DNA from: Candidatus Nitrosopumilus sediminis
Lineage (GTDB): Archaea > Thermoproteota > Nitrososphaeria > Nitrososphaerales > Nitrosopumilaceae
Direction of reading: 5' to 3'
Length of the DNA: 64,000 bases
Assembly (NCBI RefSeq): GCF_000299395.1
Contig: NC_018656.1
Span: 1,550,001-1,614,000, forward strand
Shown: piece after piece, positions 8,869-16,548 of the stretch
Layout: the number at the start of each line of letters is the position of its first letter
Position numbering within the stretch: position 1 is the first letter of the stretch
Made by a program: the position numbers and the translations under genes
Notes under the pieces: model-generated
The model's input: only the letters and a program-made list of their open reading frames with translations
Databases searched by the model: none
Told to the model about the DNA's origin: nothing

Positions 8869-9579
8869 ATGACAGAAAATTTTACTGATGAAGAAAAAAG
8901 AGGATTCTATAAGGCAATTTACTCAAGAAGAGATGTAAGATCTCACTTTACCTCAAAATCAATAGAAGATGATATTTTATCAAAAATTCTTAATGCTGCA
9001 CATCATGCACCATCAGTGGGATTTTCTCAACCATGGAATTTTATTTTGATAAAAGATCCTGATACAAAAAAGAAAATAAAAGAATCATTTGAGGAAGAAA
9101 AAAATCGTTCATCTCAATTAGTCGAAGAACCAAAGAGATCAAAATATCTTTCATTCAAGTTAGAAGGAATTTTGGAATCTCCAGTCAATCTTTGTGTAAC
9201 ATATGATCCTACAAAATTTGGACCGTTTGTAATTGGTAGATCAAGCATTCCAGAAGCTGGTCTTTATAGTGTATGTTGTGCAATTCAGAATTTGTGGTTA
9301 TCAGCTAGAACAGAAGGAGTAGGTCTTGGATGGGTAAGCATTTTATCAAATGAAACATTAAAAGAAACTTTAGATTTACCAGAGCACGTTATACCTGTAG
9401 CGTATTTGTGTTTAGGATATGTTGATGAATTTGCAGAGAAACCAGATCTTGAGACTAAAGGTTGGTTACCAAGACTAGAATTAAAAGATGTAGTATTTTT
9501 TGAAAAATGGAATGATAAAGAAAATAAAGATTGGAAAAAAATTCAAAACATGATCAAAGATAACCTTGATTACGCTTAA
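8869..9579 (+). CDS. bluB: 5,6-dimethylbenzimidazole synthase
   Basis: This 236-residue BluB cannibalises reduced FMN to form 5,6-dimethylbenzimidazole, the lower ligand of cobalamin. The nitroreductase fold is clear: YSRRDVRSHF near 18-27 for flavin phosphate, APSVGFSQPWNFI near 46-58, then the BluB-type stretches GLYSVCCAIQNLWL and EGVGLGWVSIL, and the ending LCLGYVDEF, GWLPR, FEKWN. The BluB-specific match is much better than to general nitroreductases. Thaumarchaea are known cobalamin producers, and cobJ lies 10 kb away. It stands as a single gene between two tRNA genes. Confidence 0.93.
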   Translation: MTENFTDEEKRGFYKAIYSRRDVRSHFTSKSIEDDILSKILNAAHHAPSVGFSQPWNFILIKDPDTKKKIKESFEEEKNRSSQLVEEPKRSKYLSFKLEGILESPVNLCVTYDPTKFGPFVIGRSSIPEAGLYSVCCAIQNLWLSARTEGVGLGWVSILSNETLKETLDLPEHVIPVAYLCLGYVDEFAEKPDLETKGWLPRLELKDVVFFEKWNDKENKDWKKIQNMIKDNLDYA

Positions 9580-9592
9580 ATAATTAAGAATG

Positions 9593-9600
9593 TTTTTTTT
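9593..9600 (+). terminator. Oligo-T run after bluB
   Basis: Eight consecutive T residues follow the bluB stop codon and precede tRNA-Arg by four bases. Archaeal RNA polymerase terminates at such T-tracts, so this probably ends the bluB transcript. No stem-loop was seen before it. Confidence 0.5.
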
Positions 9601-9604
9601 TGCT

Positions 9605-9697
9605 GGGCTTGTAGCGCAGAGTCAATTTGACGCGCAACATGGATAGCGCAGTAGCCTCCTAAGTTACAGGTCGAGGGATCGAAGCCCTCCAAGCCCG
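9605..9697 (+). tRNA. tRNA-Arg (CCT) with 18-base intron in the D arm
   Basis: The acceptor GGGCTTG pairs with CAAGCCC, discriminator G9697. The anticodon arm is GTAGC / CTCCTAA / GTTAC (anticodon CCT at 9658-9660) and the T stem is GAGGG/CCCTC with loop ATCGAAG, where A replaces T54. The first GCGCA at 9614 is repeated 18 bases later at 9632. Removing 18 bases restores a normal 75-base tRNA with D arm GCGC / AACATGGATA / GCGC. The exact junction is ambiguous within the GCGCA repeat. The intron holds a GTCA-ATT-TGAC hairpin suited to archaeal splicing endonuclease. Confidence 0.88.
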
Positions 9698-9738
9698 CTT
9701 AATTTCAAAAATTCTTAGAAATTTAAATACAAAGACAA

Positions 9739-10281
9739 ATGGTTGATGATATGAAAATAGTTGTTATTTCTGGCAGTCCAAGAAAAAATGCAAATACGCA
9801 AGTTATAATGAAATATGTTTTTGAATACACTAAATCAAAAAATCAAGATACGAAATTCATTAATCTTTCAGAAGGTCTAATAGAATATTACAGAGGACCA
9901 GATGTAGAATATAATGAAGCAACAAAAACTGCTGCAAGTGACATTATGGATGCAGATGTATGGTTAATTGGATCACCAATTTATAATTCATTTTTTAGTT
10001 CAGCGTTAAAAAATCTGTTTGAATATATCGATTATAAAAAAACTCCAGGAAAGGTTGCGGGAATTACAATTTTAGCTGCTGGAAATGTTGGTTTTGTAAA
10101 CGTTCAGACATTGATCACCCAATTGCTATCATATTTTAGAGTAATAGCAAATCCAAAAGCTGTTTTCCTAACTACTGAATCTGTATCTGAAAATTCTGTT
10201 ACAGATAAAGATGTACAAAATAGACTAAAAGAAATGGTAGATGAAACTTTAGAGATTGCTTCTAAATTGCATAAAGATTAG
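9739..10281 (+). CDS. NADPH-dependent FMN reductase, flavodoxin-like
   Basis: This 180-residue protein belongs to the NAD(P)H-dependent FMN reductase / azoreductase group. ISGSPRKNANTQ at 10-21 is the FMN phosphate loop, and GSPIYNSFFSSALKNLFEY near 78-96 is the second flavin contact and dimer helix. The Met5 start at 9751 is an alternative because the strand MKIVVISGSP begins there. It may supply reduced flavin; BluB just upstream needs FMNH2, but tRNA-Arg separates the two, so the pairing is only suggestive. Confidence 0.85.
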   Translation: MVDDMKIVVISGSPRKNANTQVIMKYVFEYTKSKNQDTKFINLSEGLIEYYRGPDVEYNEATKTAASDIMDADVWLIGSPIYNSFFSSALKNLFEYIDYKKTPGKVAGITILAAGNVGFVNVQTLITQLLSYFRVIANPKAVFLTTESVSENSVTDKDVQNRLKEMVDETLEIASKLHKD

Positions 10282-10768
10282 CCTCAAAATGAACTGAATA
10301 TTTTACATAACTTTTAGCATCAAAATTAGCCTTGATTTGACCTTAAATTAAATATTCAAAATTAATACGCAAAAAATTTTGTCATTACCAATTATTCAAA
10401 AGTCAATTGAGTGATAATCTTTTAATCAAATTCATCATTGTAAAAATTTGAATAATACATTTTCATTGAAAGAGTTATTTTGTATTATTTCTTCAATTAA
10501 CATATACAAAAATTCATTATGTTTTTGAATGTCTATTTTGAGAATGAATTTGGAATTATTTGAAAATTATTTTTTGGGATTGTTTATTTTGTGGGTTAAG
10601 TGGTATTAATATTCATTTTTGAAAATTTTTAAATCAAATTAGTTTCCAAATGCTTTTAAAAAATTTCCTTTCATAGATTTAGTTCTAAATTTGGAATTAT
10701 AATTACTATAATTCATGATTGTTTAACGTATAAAAGTCAAATACTAACATCAATTAGAGATTATATAA
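10282..10768. other. Long AT-rich intergenic region
   Basis: This is the longest gene-free stretch in the window (487 bases). It is extremely AT-rich with scattered T-runs after the FMN reductase. I see no tRNA, no long hairpin, no repeat array and no convincing ORF. A TATA-like GTATAAAAG near 10729-10737 probably belongs to the small cysteine-rich gene that follows. An uncharacterised ncRNA cannot be excluded. Confidence 0.6.
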
Positions 10769-10888
10769 TTGAACGAAAAAAAAGATCCAACTGAATTGTG
10801 TTCATGTAAATGCCATTTTGGTGGAGCTGTCAGTTGTCCTGGTTGTAAGAATAATCATGGGGAAGTTTGTTGTCACTGTAAAGATTAG
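10769..10888 (+). CDS. Cysteine-rich 39-residue protein, probable zinc microprotein
   Basis: A TTG-started ORF of 39 residues lies after a TATA-like box. The protein begins NEKKDPTE and then holds eight cysteines in 28 residues: CSCKCHFGG, SCPGCKNN and VCCHCKD. Three CxC/CxxC clusters plus two histidines point to binding of one or two zinc ions. It stops two bases before the end of the convergent membrane gene. The Cys pattern argues for a real gene although the ORF is short. Function is unknown. Confidence 0.55.
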   Translation: MNEKKDPTELCSCKCHFGGAVSCPGCKNNHGEVCCHCKD

Positions 10889-10890
10889 AT

Positions 10891-11364
10891 CTATTTGCTC
10901 TTAGTTTTTTTTCCGGAAGCTAGCATTTTGAGATTAGCTAGTTCAGTCTTTAGTGATTCAATTTGTACAAGAGTTTCAAGATTAGAAATTTCTTGGTTTA
11001 ATCTTTCAATTTCACTATCTTTGAGTTTAACTGATTCTTTTACATTGTTTAGTTCAAGTAATAATTCATTTTGAACTTGTTTGATTTCCAAAAGATTTAC
11101 TTGCGAATTTGTTGTAGTTTGAATAGTTTGGCTATTACTCAAGCTTTTTTTTTCAGAGTGTGATGGAGCGTGTTTATGCATGTAATCGGTACTTTTTTGA
11201 GAGATCCAGCATGTGAAAGTCAAGAACCATGTAATTGGAACCGCCATAATGAAGACAAAATTTAGTATTGGCGCAAAGTCAACAAAGTAAGGCCATAGCG
11301 CTGTCAATATTGCTGCAAAGACTCCAGTTACTATTGTTGCTAAATGGTTACCTAGGTATCCCAT
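10891..11364 (-). CDS. Two-helix membrane protein with C-terminal coiled coil
   Basis: The 157-residue product has two predicted membrane helices near residues 8-29 and 33-54. A Ser/Thr/Gln-rich linker follows, and then a coiled coil from about 90 to 148 with regular Leu/Ile heptads (EIKQVQNELLLELNNVKES and following). It ends in a Lys-rich GKKTKSK tail. It is not a family I recognise. The topology suggests a membrane-tethered scaffold with the coil in the cytoplasm. It is convergent with the cysteine-rich microprotein. Confidence 0.7.
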   Translation of the reverse strand: MGYLGNHLATIVTGVFAAILTALWPYFVDFAPILNFVFIMAVPITWFLTFTCWISQKSTDYMHKHAPSHSEKKSLSNSQTIQTTTNSQVNLLEIKQVQNELLLELNNVKESVKLKDSEIERLNQEISNLETLVQIESLKTELANLKMLASGKKTKSK

Positions 11365-11446
11365 AATTGTTTGAAAATTTCATTATTTATAACAGTAATG
11401 CTAAAAATCATAAAATAATATAATTAAAAAGAAAAAAGAGCCGAAT

Positions 11447-11674
11447 TTATTCGTCTTCTTCAGGGGTAGTTGCTTTTGGCATATCTGATTGTAAGATTTG
11501 GATTTTTTGCAACAGTTCGGTTCTTAGATCTCTTGCAACTCTTCTTACGGTTGGTCTTGGAACACCAAGTTCATCAACTACTTTGGTATAGATATCCTGC
11601 TTGTCGGTTACCCCTTTGTCAAGATAAGAATTAATCGCTTCTTTAATTATCGTGCTTTGGTTTGTACGATTCAA
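11447..11674 (-). CDS. Small helix-turn-helix protein
   Basis: The 75-residue protein has an in-frame stop just upstream of its TTG, and there is no ATG before the last residues, so TTG at 11674 is the start. Residues 5-55 look like a winged-helix or resolvase-type HTH: EAINSYLDKG, DIYTKVVDELG, then VPRPTVRRVARDLRTEL as recognition helix. The end is acidic (TPEEDE). It probably binds DNA as a dimer, possibly as a chromatin or regulatory protein. Targets cannot be read from sequence. Confidence 0.7.
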   Translation of the reverse strand: MNRTNQSTIIKEAINSYLDKGVTDKQDIYTKVVDELGVPRPTVRRVARDLRTELLQKIQILQSDMPKATTPEEDE

Positions 11675-11920
11675 CGAATTCTAGATTTTAATTGTTCTAT
11701 ATAAGACTATAACTTTTGAAATTCCAAAATTGTCACATCTTTTTAATTCAGATTTTTCATGTAATTATTAATTAGAAATTTCTAAAGTCTACAACAATAA
11801 ATTTTCTAACGAAAAACGTACTAATCATTATGGATTTTTCAATATTGTTAAAATATATGAAAGAATTTTCAAAGCCATTTTCGCAAAAGACTATTAAGAT
11901 GTATTTGCAGATTCATCCTA

Positions 11921-12397
11921 ATGGCTACAGTCAATATTGAAACCAATTTGGGAAACATTTCATTTAAGCTTCTTCCTGAATTAGCTCCAGAAACTGTAAG
12001 AAATTTTGAGAAATTAGCTAAAGATGGATTTTATGATGGAACACTTTTCCATAGAGTCATCCCAGGATTTATGATTCAAGGAGGCGATCCTAATACAAAA
12101 ACAGACAACAAAGGTTCATGGGGAATGGGAGGACCAGGATATAATATCAAGGCTGAATTTAATTCAAGATCACATTTGCGAGGCATAGTTTCTATGGCTA
12201 GATCGCAAGATCCAGATAGTGCAGGTTCACAATTTTTTATTGTTACTTCTGATAGTGCATTTTTAGATAGACAGTATACTGTATTTGGCGAAGTGACCCA
12301 AGGAATGGATGTTGCAGACAAAATTGTAAATCTTGATAGAGATGGCAATGATTGTCCATTAGAAAAAGCATCAATGATTCGTGTTACTGTGGAATAG
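11921..12397 (+). CDS. Cyclophilin-type peptidyl-prolyl isomerase
   Basis: This 158-residue single-domain cyclophilin catalyses prolyl cis-trans isomerisation. The active site is visible as FHRVIPGFMIQGGDP at 43-57 (Arg45, Phe50, Gln53) with AGSQFFIVT and the later FLDRQYTVFGEV. Length is typical for the short bacterial/archaeal type and no signal peptide is seen, so it should be cytoplasmic. Its TAG stop directly abuts the ATG of the next gene, with no intervening base. Confidence 0.94.
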   Translation: MATVNIETNLGNISFKLLPELAPETVRNFEKLAKDGFYDGTLFHRVIPGFMIQGGDPNTKTDNKGSWGMGGPGYNIKAEFNSRSHLRGIVSMARSQDPDSAGSQFFIVTSDSAFLDRQYTVFGEVTQGMDVADKIVNLDRDGNDCPLEKASMIRVTVE

Positions 12398-13279
12398 ATG
12401 AATACGAAGATTTTTGGGATTTTAGGGATTTTAATTACAATATCGTTAATTCCCTTAGCTTACGCTCAAATTTCAATAGGTGAAATTGCTGAACAAAAAT
12501 CAATCGAAGTTACGATTAATTCAGATGGAGAAGTTCATGTCAAACATGTAGTAAGTTCATCAAATTTTCCAGTAGATCTTAAGTTGATTGATGGAACTGT
12601 TTCAAATATTTCAGTAACAAATGAACAAGGAATAGATGAGCTATTTTCAATGAATGAAGACAATGTTGTATTACTTCAACCATCTAAGGAAAAATTAATC
12701 ATTGAGTATGATCTTGAAAATGTACTTACGGAAATAGATAAAGTGTGGACTTGGGATTTTAGATATCTTCAAACAACGACTTTTTTTATTCCTCAAGAAA
12801 TTGATTTAATTCATGTTAATGATCGACCGGTTTTCTTAGATGATAAAAAAGGAATTTCTTGTCATGGTTGTCAAATGATTTTGGAATATTCAGTTGGTGA
12901 GCCAAAAAAGATTGAATATGTTAATTGGAAAAATATAGAATTTGTAATCGAGATAAGAACATTTGCAGAGACAGAAAATTTTGATTTTAATAAATCAAAT
13001 AAAGAAATTAGTTTCAAAATAAATGATGCAAATCGATTTGTAACTACTATAATTCCTATAGAATTATCATCTGAAACTTATGATGTATTTTTAAATAATG
13101 AAAAAATTTTCTTTCATGAATATATTAACAATGGAACTCATGTTTGGATTAATATGAAACCAGATACCACTGGTGAAATTTCAATAATAGGCACTACTGT
13201 AATTTCTGAACCAAGTAATACTGTAGAATGTGGATGGTGGGAGTGGTTTCTTGCCTTCTTTGGAATTGGAAAGTGTTAA
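12398..13279 (+). CDS. Secreted or membrane-associated beta-rich protein, unknown
   Basis: This 293-residue protein begins with a signal peptide (KIFGILGILITISLIPLAYAQ, residues 4-24, likely cleavage after AYA). The rest is a beta-rich extracellular region with no enzyme motif I recognise. A CHGC pair lies near residues 152-155, and Cys and Trp residues return at the extreme C-terminus (VECGWWEWFLAFFGIGKC), where WFLAFFGIG may pack against the membrane. The start codon abuts the cyclophilin stop, so the two are probably cotranscribed. Confidence 0.75.
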   Translation: MNTKIFGILGILITISLIPLAYAQISIGEIAEQKSIEVTINSDGEVHVKHVVSSSNFPVDLKLIDGTVSNISVTNEQGIDELFSMNEDNVVLLQPSKEKLIIEYDLENVLTEIDKVWTWDFRYLQTTTFFIPQEIDLIHVNDRPVFLDDKKGISCHGCQMILEYSVGEPKKIEYVNWKNIEFVIEIRTFAETENFDFNKSNKEISFKINDANRFVTTIIPIELSSETYDVFLNNEKIFFHEYINNGTHVWINMKPDTTGEISIIGTTVISEPSNTVECGWWEWFLAFFGIGKC

Positions 13280-13319
13280 ACAATTTTTATTATTGTGACT
13301 GTTGTATAACTAAGAAAAG

Positions 13320-13475
13320 TCAATCTCCGCTAGATCCACAAGAACAAAAACCATATTCATCAATCCTTACATTACAAATAACACATTTTTCACCATAATC
13401 TACTTCCCATGGTTCTTTTCCAAAGAGTTTGAAATGTTCGTCAATTTCTATTGGGATCTCTCTTTTCTTTTCCAA
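13320..13475 (-). CDS. Small cysteine protein, 51 residues
   Basis: A TTG-started minus-strand ORF fills the gap between two plus-strand genes. It reads EKKREIPIEIDEHFKLFG, then PWEVDYGEKCVICN and GFCSCGSSGD, so the cysteines form CxxC and CxC pairs that could hold one zinc. An in-frame stop lies a few codons upstream. The codon pattern and Cys spacing make it a plausible real gene, similar in character to the other small zinc proteins here. Function unknown. Confidence 0.5.
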   Translation of the reverse strand: MEKKREIPIEIDEHFKLFGKEPWEVDYGEKCVICNVRIDEYGFCSCGSSGD

Positions 13476-13523
13476 TGATTTGTATAGTCAATTCAAGTAT
13501 ACATAGATTATCGGAGAATAGTC

Positions 13524-13715
13524 ATGAAAATTGAATGTGGTTGTCATTGTATAAAGTGTAAAAGCACAGATTTGGAATCAAATAGAATTGGAGAGATAGA
13601 GAAAGATGGATATTATGATATGCATCACACATGTAAAAAATGTAATACACATTTCGATCATTTGGATGGAGAAGTTTTTCTCACATGTGAAAAGTGTAGT
13701 TATTCTTCTAGTTAG
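13524..13715 (+). CDS. Small zinc-ribbon-like protein
   Basis: The 63-residue protein has nine cysteines in CGCHCIKC (5-12), CKKC near 37-40 and CEKC near 55-58, plus a HH pair at 34-35. This suggests two zinc sites. The ATG follows AT-rich sequence and is preceded by the divergent 51-residue cysteine protein. Its 3' end overlaps the convergent gene at 13708 by 8 bases. It may be a protein- or nucleic-acid-binding ribbon; I do not recognise a named family. Confidence 0.65.
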   Translation: MKIECGCHCIKCKSTDLESNRIGEIEKDGYYDMHHTCKKCNTHFDHLDGEVFLTCEKCSYSSS

Positions 13716-14196
13716 CTATTAATGATTCTTGGACAAAATAATGAGTTCTATTTTCATTGTGGTTTTTCAAAATTTCTTTGTTAGATGCCATTTTTGCTAA
13801 TGCTTTTGATACATCCAAAGGACTAGTAGCCCAACCATATTCTCTAAGTTGTTGAACAGTTTCAGTTACTGTTCTTGGTGAATCAAAGAATCTACTTGTT
13901 TCTAAAATTCTTAATTTTGATTTAATTTCATGAGAAGCTATGTATTTTGGTTCGTTAAATTCTGGTTCATAAGCTTCAGCATCATCAAGATATTCTAAAC
14001 CAAATGACTCTGTTGATTGTTCAACTTGGGTTGGTTTTTGGATATCTTCTGCTTCATACACAATTTTGGCTTGATTATCAGGTAAATGATTAGAAATATC
14101 ATCAATGATTTCGCCTAATGTTTGATTATCAACATAAAAATCTCTAGAATCAACCTCAATTTCATTTTCCCCTATTTTCAGTTTAATTCTAGCCAA
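13708..14196 (-). CDS. Conserved protein with C-terminal winged-helix-like region
   Basis: The 162-residue product starts with a beta-rich segment (MARIKLKIGENEIEVDSRDFYVD), has an acidic middle (about 75-88, DDAEAYEPEFNEP) and ends with a region of helices like a winged HTH (LRILETSRFF, TVTETVQQLREYGW, SPLDVSKALAKMASNKEI, HYFVQES). The arrangement is common in thaumarchaeal proteins of unknown function. DNA binding is possible but only inferred from the pattern. Confidence 0.65.
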   Translation of the reverse strand: MARIKLKIGENEIEVDSRDFYVDNQTLGEIIDDISNHLPDNQAKIVYEAEDIQKPTQVEQSTESFGLEYLDDAEAYEPEFNEPKYIASHEIKSKLRILETSRFFDSPRTVTETVQQLREYGWATSPLDVSKALAKMASNKEILKNHNENRTHYFVQESLIAN

Positions 14197-14312
14197 CGCT
14201 AAATTGTCATATAATTTTGATTTATTCTGTTAGCTCTAAGGAGGTTTAAGATTAGATCAAAACTTTTACACAATTTATTGGGATTTTTTTCGTTTTTAGT
14301 TAAAATGTAAAC

Positions 14313-14780
14313 ATGTTAAAACTAGTCATGAAATCATCTAAAAAAGCAGGCATAGTTGTTCTGTTTGTATTAGGCATGAGTATTTTTGGTTATTCACAAT
14401 ATGCATCTGCTTCACAGATCAGGGTTAGTATTAATCAAAGTGAATTATTAAATGAAAATGAGAAAGGCTCAAACTATAATATAGAATTACAATTTGAAAA
14501 TCCTTCATTATTAATTTTAAATGCTGGGGAAACTGAATTTTTTATAATTTCTAATGATGAAATTATTGGAAAAGGTAACTTGGAGTCATTTACTTTACAA
14601 CCATTAGATAGTAGTTATGTTAGAGGTACATTTCATACAGATGTAAATTCAGATGATGAGTCGCAATCAGTGAGAATTTCAGGAGTAATAAAATACGATA
14701 TGGTAATTACATCAATTGATGTCCCATTTGTGTACTATCCAACAGAAGAACAAGCAAGAGAATTTATACATCAAAATTAA
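14313..14780 (+). CDS. Membrane-anchored or secreted LEA14-like protein
   Basis: The 155-residue protein has an N-terminal hydrophobic segment (residues 12-34, ending SQYASA) that is either a signal peptide or an anchor. A beta domain follows with VSINQSELLNENEKGSNY, LQFENPSLLILNAGETEF and IIGKGNLESF. Spacing and wording (strand, NPS, loop, GKG) parallel the 8223-8717 protein, so the two appear to be distant paralogues. Met6 at 14328 is an alternative start. Function unknown. It lies 11 bases before the PfkB kinase. Confidence 0.65.
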   Translation: MLKLVMKSSKKAGIVVLFVLGMSIFGYSQYASASQIRVSINQSELLNENEKGSNYNIELQFENPSLLILNAGETEFFIISNDEIIGKGNLESFTLQPLDSSYVRGTFHTDVNSDDESQSVRISGVIKYDMVITSIDVPFVYYPTEEQAREFIHQN

Positions 14781-14791
14781 TTTCTTAACAA

Positions 14792-15685
14792 ATGCTTACT
14801 GTTTTTGGATCTACAGCATTAGATACTATTAGAACTCCAAAAAAAACACTAAAGAATGTTTTAGGTGGTGCTGCTACATTTGCAGCTATTTCAGCTAGTA
14901 ATTTTGTAGACACGGGATTAATTGCAGTAGTTGGTAAAGATTTTCCTAAACCACATCATAAAATTTTATCAAAATATCTTGATTTACAAGGATTAACTAT
15001 CAAAGAAGGCAAAACATTTCGTTATGACGGTAAATATGACAACACACTAAGTACAAGATCAACATTAAAAACTGAATTAAATGTACTGGGAGATTTTAAA
15101 GCAACAGTGCCAGAAGCTTATAAAAAATCTCAATTCATATATCTTGCAAATAACGATCCAGAACAAAATACTGCACTAATTAAAGAATTTGATAAAGTAA
15201 AATTCTCTATGTGTGATACAATTGATTTTTGGATATCTACTAAACGTGATGCAGTAATTAAAATGATCAAGGCCGTAGATGCAGTTGTAATTAATGATGA
15301 AGAAGCTAAACTTCTAACAAAAGAATTCAATCTGATTAAATGTGCTAAAAAAATGATGCAATGGGGAGCAAAATATGTCATAATTAAGAAAGGTGAGCAT
15401 GGTTCCTTGATGTTTTACGATGATGTAATTTTTCCAACTGCAGGATTTTCCTTAGAAGATGTAGTAGATCCAACTGGAGCAGGAGATTCTTTTGCTGGAG
15501 CAATGATAGGTTATCTTGCTAGCAAAAAATCTACCAAGTTATCAGATATCAAAAAAGCTGTAGTTTATGGAAATGTTTTAGGTTCATTCGCAGTTGAAAG
15601 ATATGGTTTAGATGGATTATTAAAAATTAAAAATGGTGATATTGCAAAACGTGTCAAGATTTACGAAAAGATGATTCGATTCTAA
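14792..15685 (+). CDS. PfkB-family sugar or nucleoside kinase
   Basis: This 297-residue ribokinase-fold kinase has GGAATFAAISAS at 25-36 for substrate binding and the PfkB signature DPTGAGDSF at 226-234, with Asp232 as catalytic base and the GAGD anion hole. The N-terminal strand LTVFGSTALDTI is typical. The substrate (ribose, adenosine, fructose phosphate or another) cannot be fixed from sequence. It follows the LEA-like gene by 11 bases and precedes the dUTPase-like gene. Confidence 0.88.
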   Translation: MLTVFGSTALDTIRTPKKTLKNVLGGAATFAAISASNFVDTGLIAVVGKDFPKPHHKILSKYLDLQGLTIKEGKTFRYDGKYDNTLSTRSTLKTELNVLGDFKATVPEAYKKSQFIYLANNDPEQNTALIKEFDKVKFSMCDTIDFWISTKRDAVIKMIKAVDAVVINDEEAKLLTKEFNLIKCAKKMMQWGAKYVIIKKGEHGSLMFYDDVIFPTAGFSLEDVVDPTGAGDSFAGAMIGYLASKKSTKLSDIKKAVVYGNVLGSFAVERYGLDGLLKIKNGDIAKRVKIYEKMIRF

Positions 15686-15718
15686 AAAGACTTAAGTTCA
15701 ATTATTTATCAAATTAAT

Positions 15719-16075
15719 TTGTCATTGTCACAAGAAACATCTGAAAAAGATCGACTGGAAACAATATTCAAGCTCCAAAAAGGTCTTTCAGAAATGATGA
15801 AATTAGATAGATATCCAAAAGATTCTGAAGGAAGAATTTCTGCTTTGTGTACAGCTATTATGCATGAGGCAGTTGAATTACAACGTACAACAAATTGGAA
15901 ATGGTGGAAAACTCCAATTGAATTTAATGAAGATGAAGCAAGAGAAGAATTAATCGATATTTGGCATTTTGTTGTACAAGCATCACTAGAGCTAAAATTA
16001 ACACCTGATGATATTTTGAAAGAATACAAAAAGAAAAATGAAATCAATCGCGAAAGACAACGAAATGGATATTAA
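15719..16075 (+). CDS. All-alpha NTP pyrophosphohydrolase, dUTPase/MazG-like
   Basis: The 118-residue protein has the magnesium-binding pattern of all-alpha NTP pyrophosphatases: HEAVELQ with Glu50 and Glu53, then EELIDIWHF with Glu77 and Asp80. The WKWWK between them at 60-64 is a hallmark of dimeric dUTPases, which convert dUTP to dUMP and keep uracil out of DNA. It starts at TTG 15719 or TTG 15725. The 3' end overlaps the MtrA-like gene by 4 bases, convergently. Confidence 0.8.
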   Translation: MSLSQETSEKDRLETIFKLQKGLSEMMKLDRYPKDSEGRISALCTAIMHEAVELQRTTNWKWWKTPIEFNEDEAREELIDIWHFVVQASLELKLTPDDILKEYKKKNEINRERQRNGY

Positions 16076-16548
16076 AAAACACTAGATTTTTCTAAAATTA
16101 ATTCAAATCTAGTTTCATTAATCAAGTTTACAAGATTTATCTTGTGTTGAAAATATCTTATTTCTGGTTTTGATACTGTAAGATATGGATCAGGACTAGT
16201 AGAATTAATTATTCGATTTTTTTGATCAATTCCATTTTTGTGTAATTCTAATAAAGAATGGCCAGGTTTGTGTCCCCAAACTTCTTTTCCACAAACAATG
16301 ATGGTGTCTACTTGAGGATTTTTGTTTACATATTTTATTATAGAATCAATTCCTTTATTTTCAGAAAGTAGTCGTCCTACGATGGATATTTTATTTAAAA
16401 TCTCAGAATTTGCAAAATTTTTGAGTAAATTCATGCTTGAAAGTGTACAAACTGCTATTGAAGAATTTGGATTTCCTAGATAGTATTCCTCATTAATTGG
16501 TAAAATTATCTTGCAAAGTTCTCCAATTGCTTCACCTATAACATTCAC
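16072..16548 (-). CDS. MtrA-like corrinoid-binding domain protein
   Basis: The 158-residue protein matches the soluble domain of subunit A of tetrahydromethanopterin S-methyltransferase, which in methanogens carries a corrinoid. It has GNPNSSIAVCTLSS at 25-38, and VCGKEVWGHKPGHSLLELHKNGID at 85-108 contains the candidate cobalt ligand His93 (or His97). The C-terminal membrane helix of methanogen MtrA is missing and no other mtr gene is present. Its start overlaps the end of the DegT aminotransferase by 4 bases, so the two are translated from one message. A corrinoid methyl-transfer or storage role is inference. Confidence 0.75.
   Translation of the reverse strand: MNVIGEAIGELCKIILPINEEYYLGNPNSSIAVCTLSSMNLLKNFANSEILNKISIVGRLLSENKGIDSIIKYVNKNPQVDTIIVCGKEVWGHKPGHSLLELHKNGIDQKNRIINSTSPDPYLTVSKPEIRYFQHKINLVNLINETRFELILEKSSVF

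Noticed and set aside
10282-10768. Structured ncRNA in the long intergenic gap
   Set aside because: Sequence is almost pure A/T with no stable stem seen by eye; covariance search would be needed.
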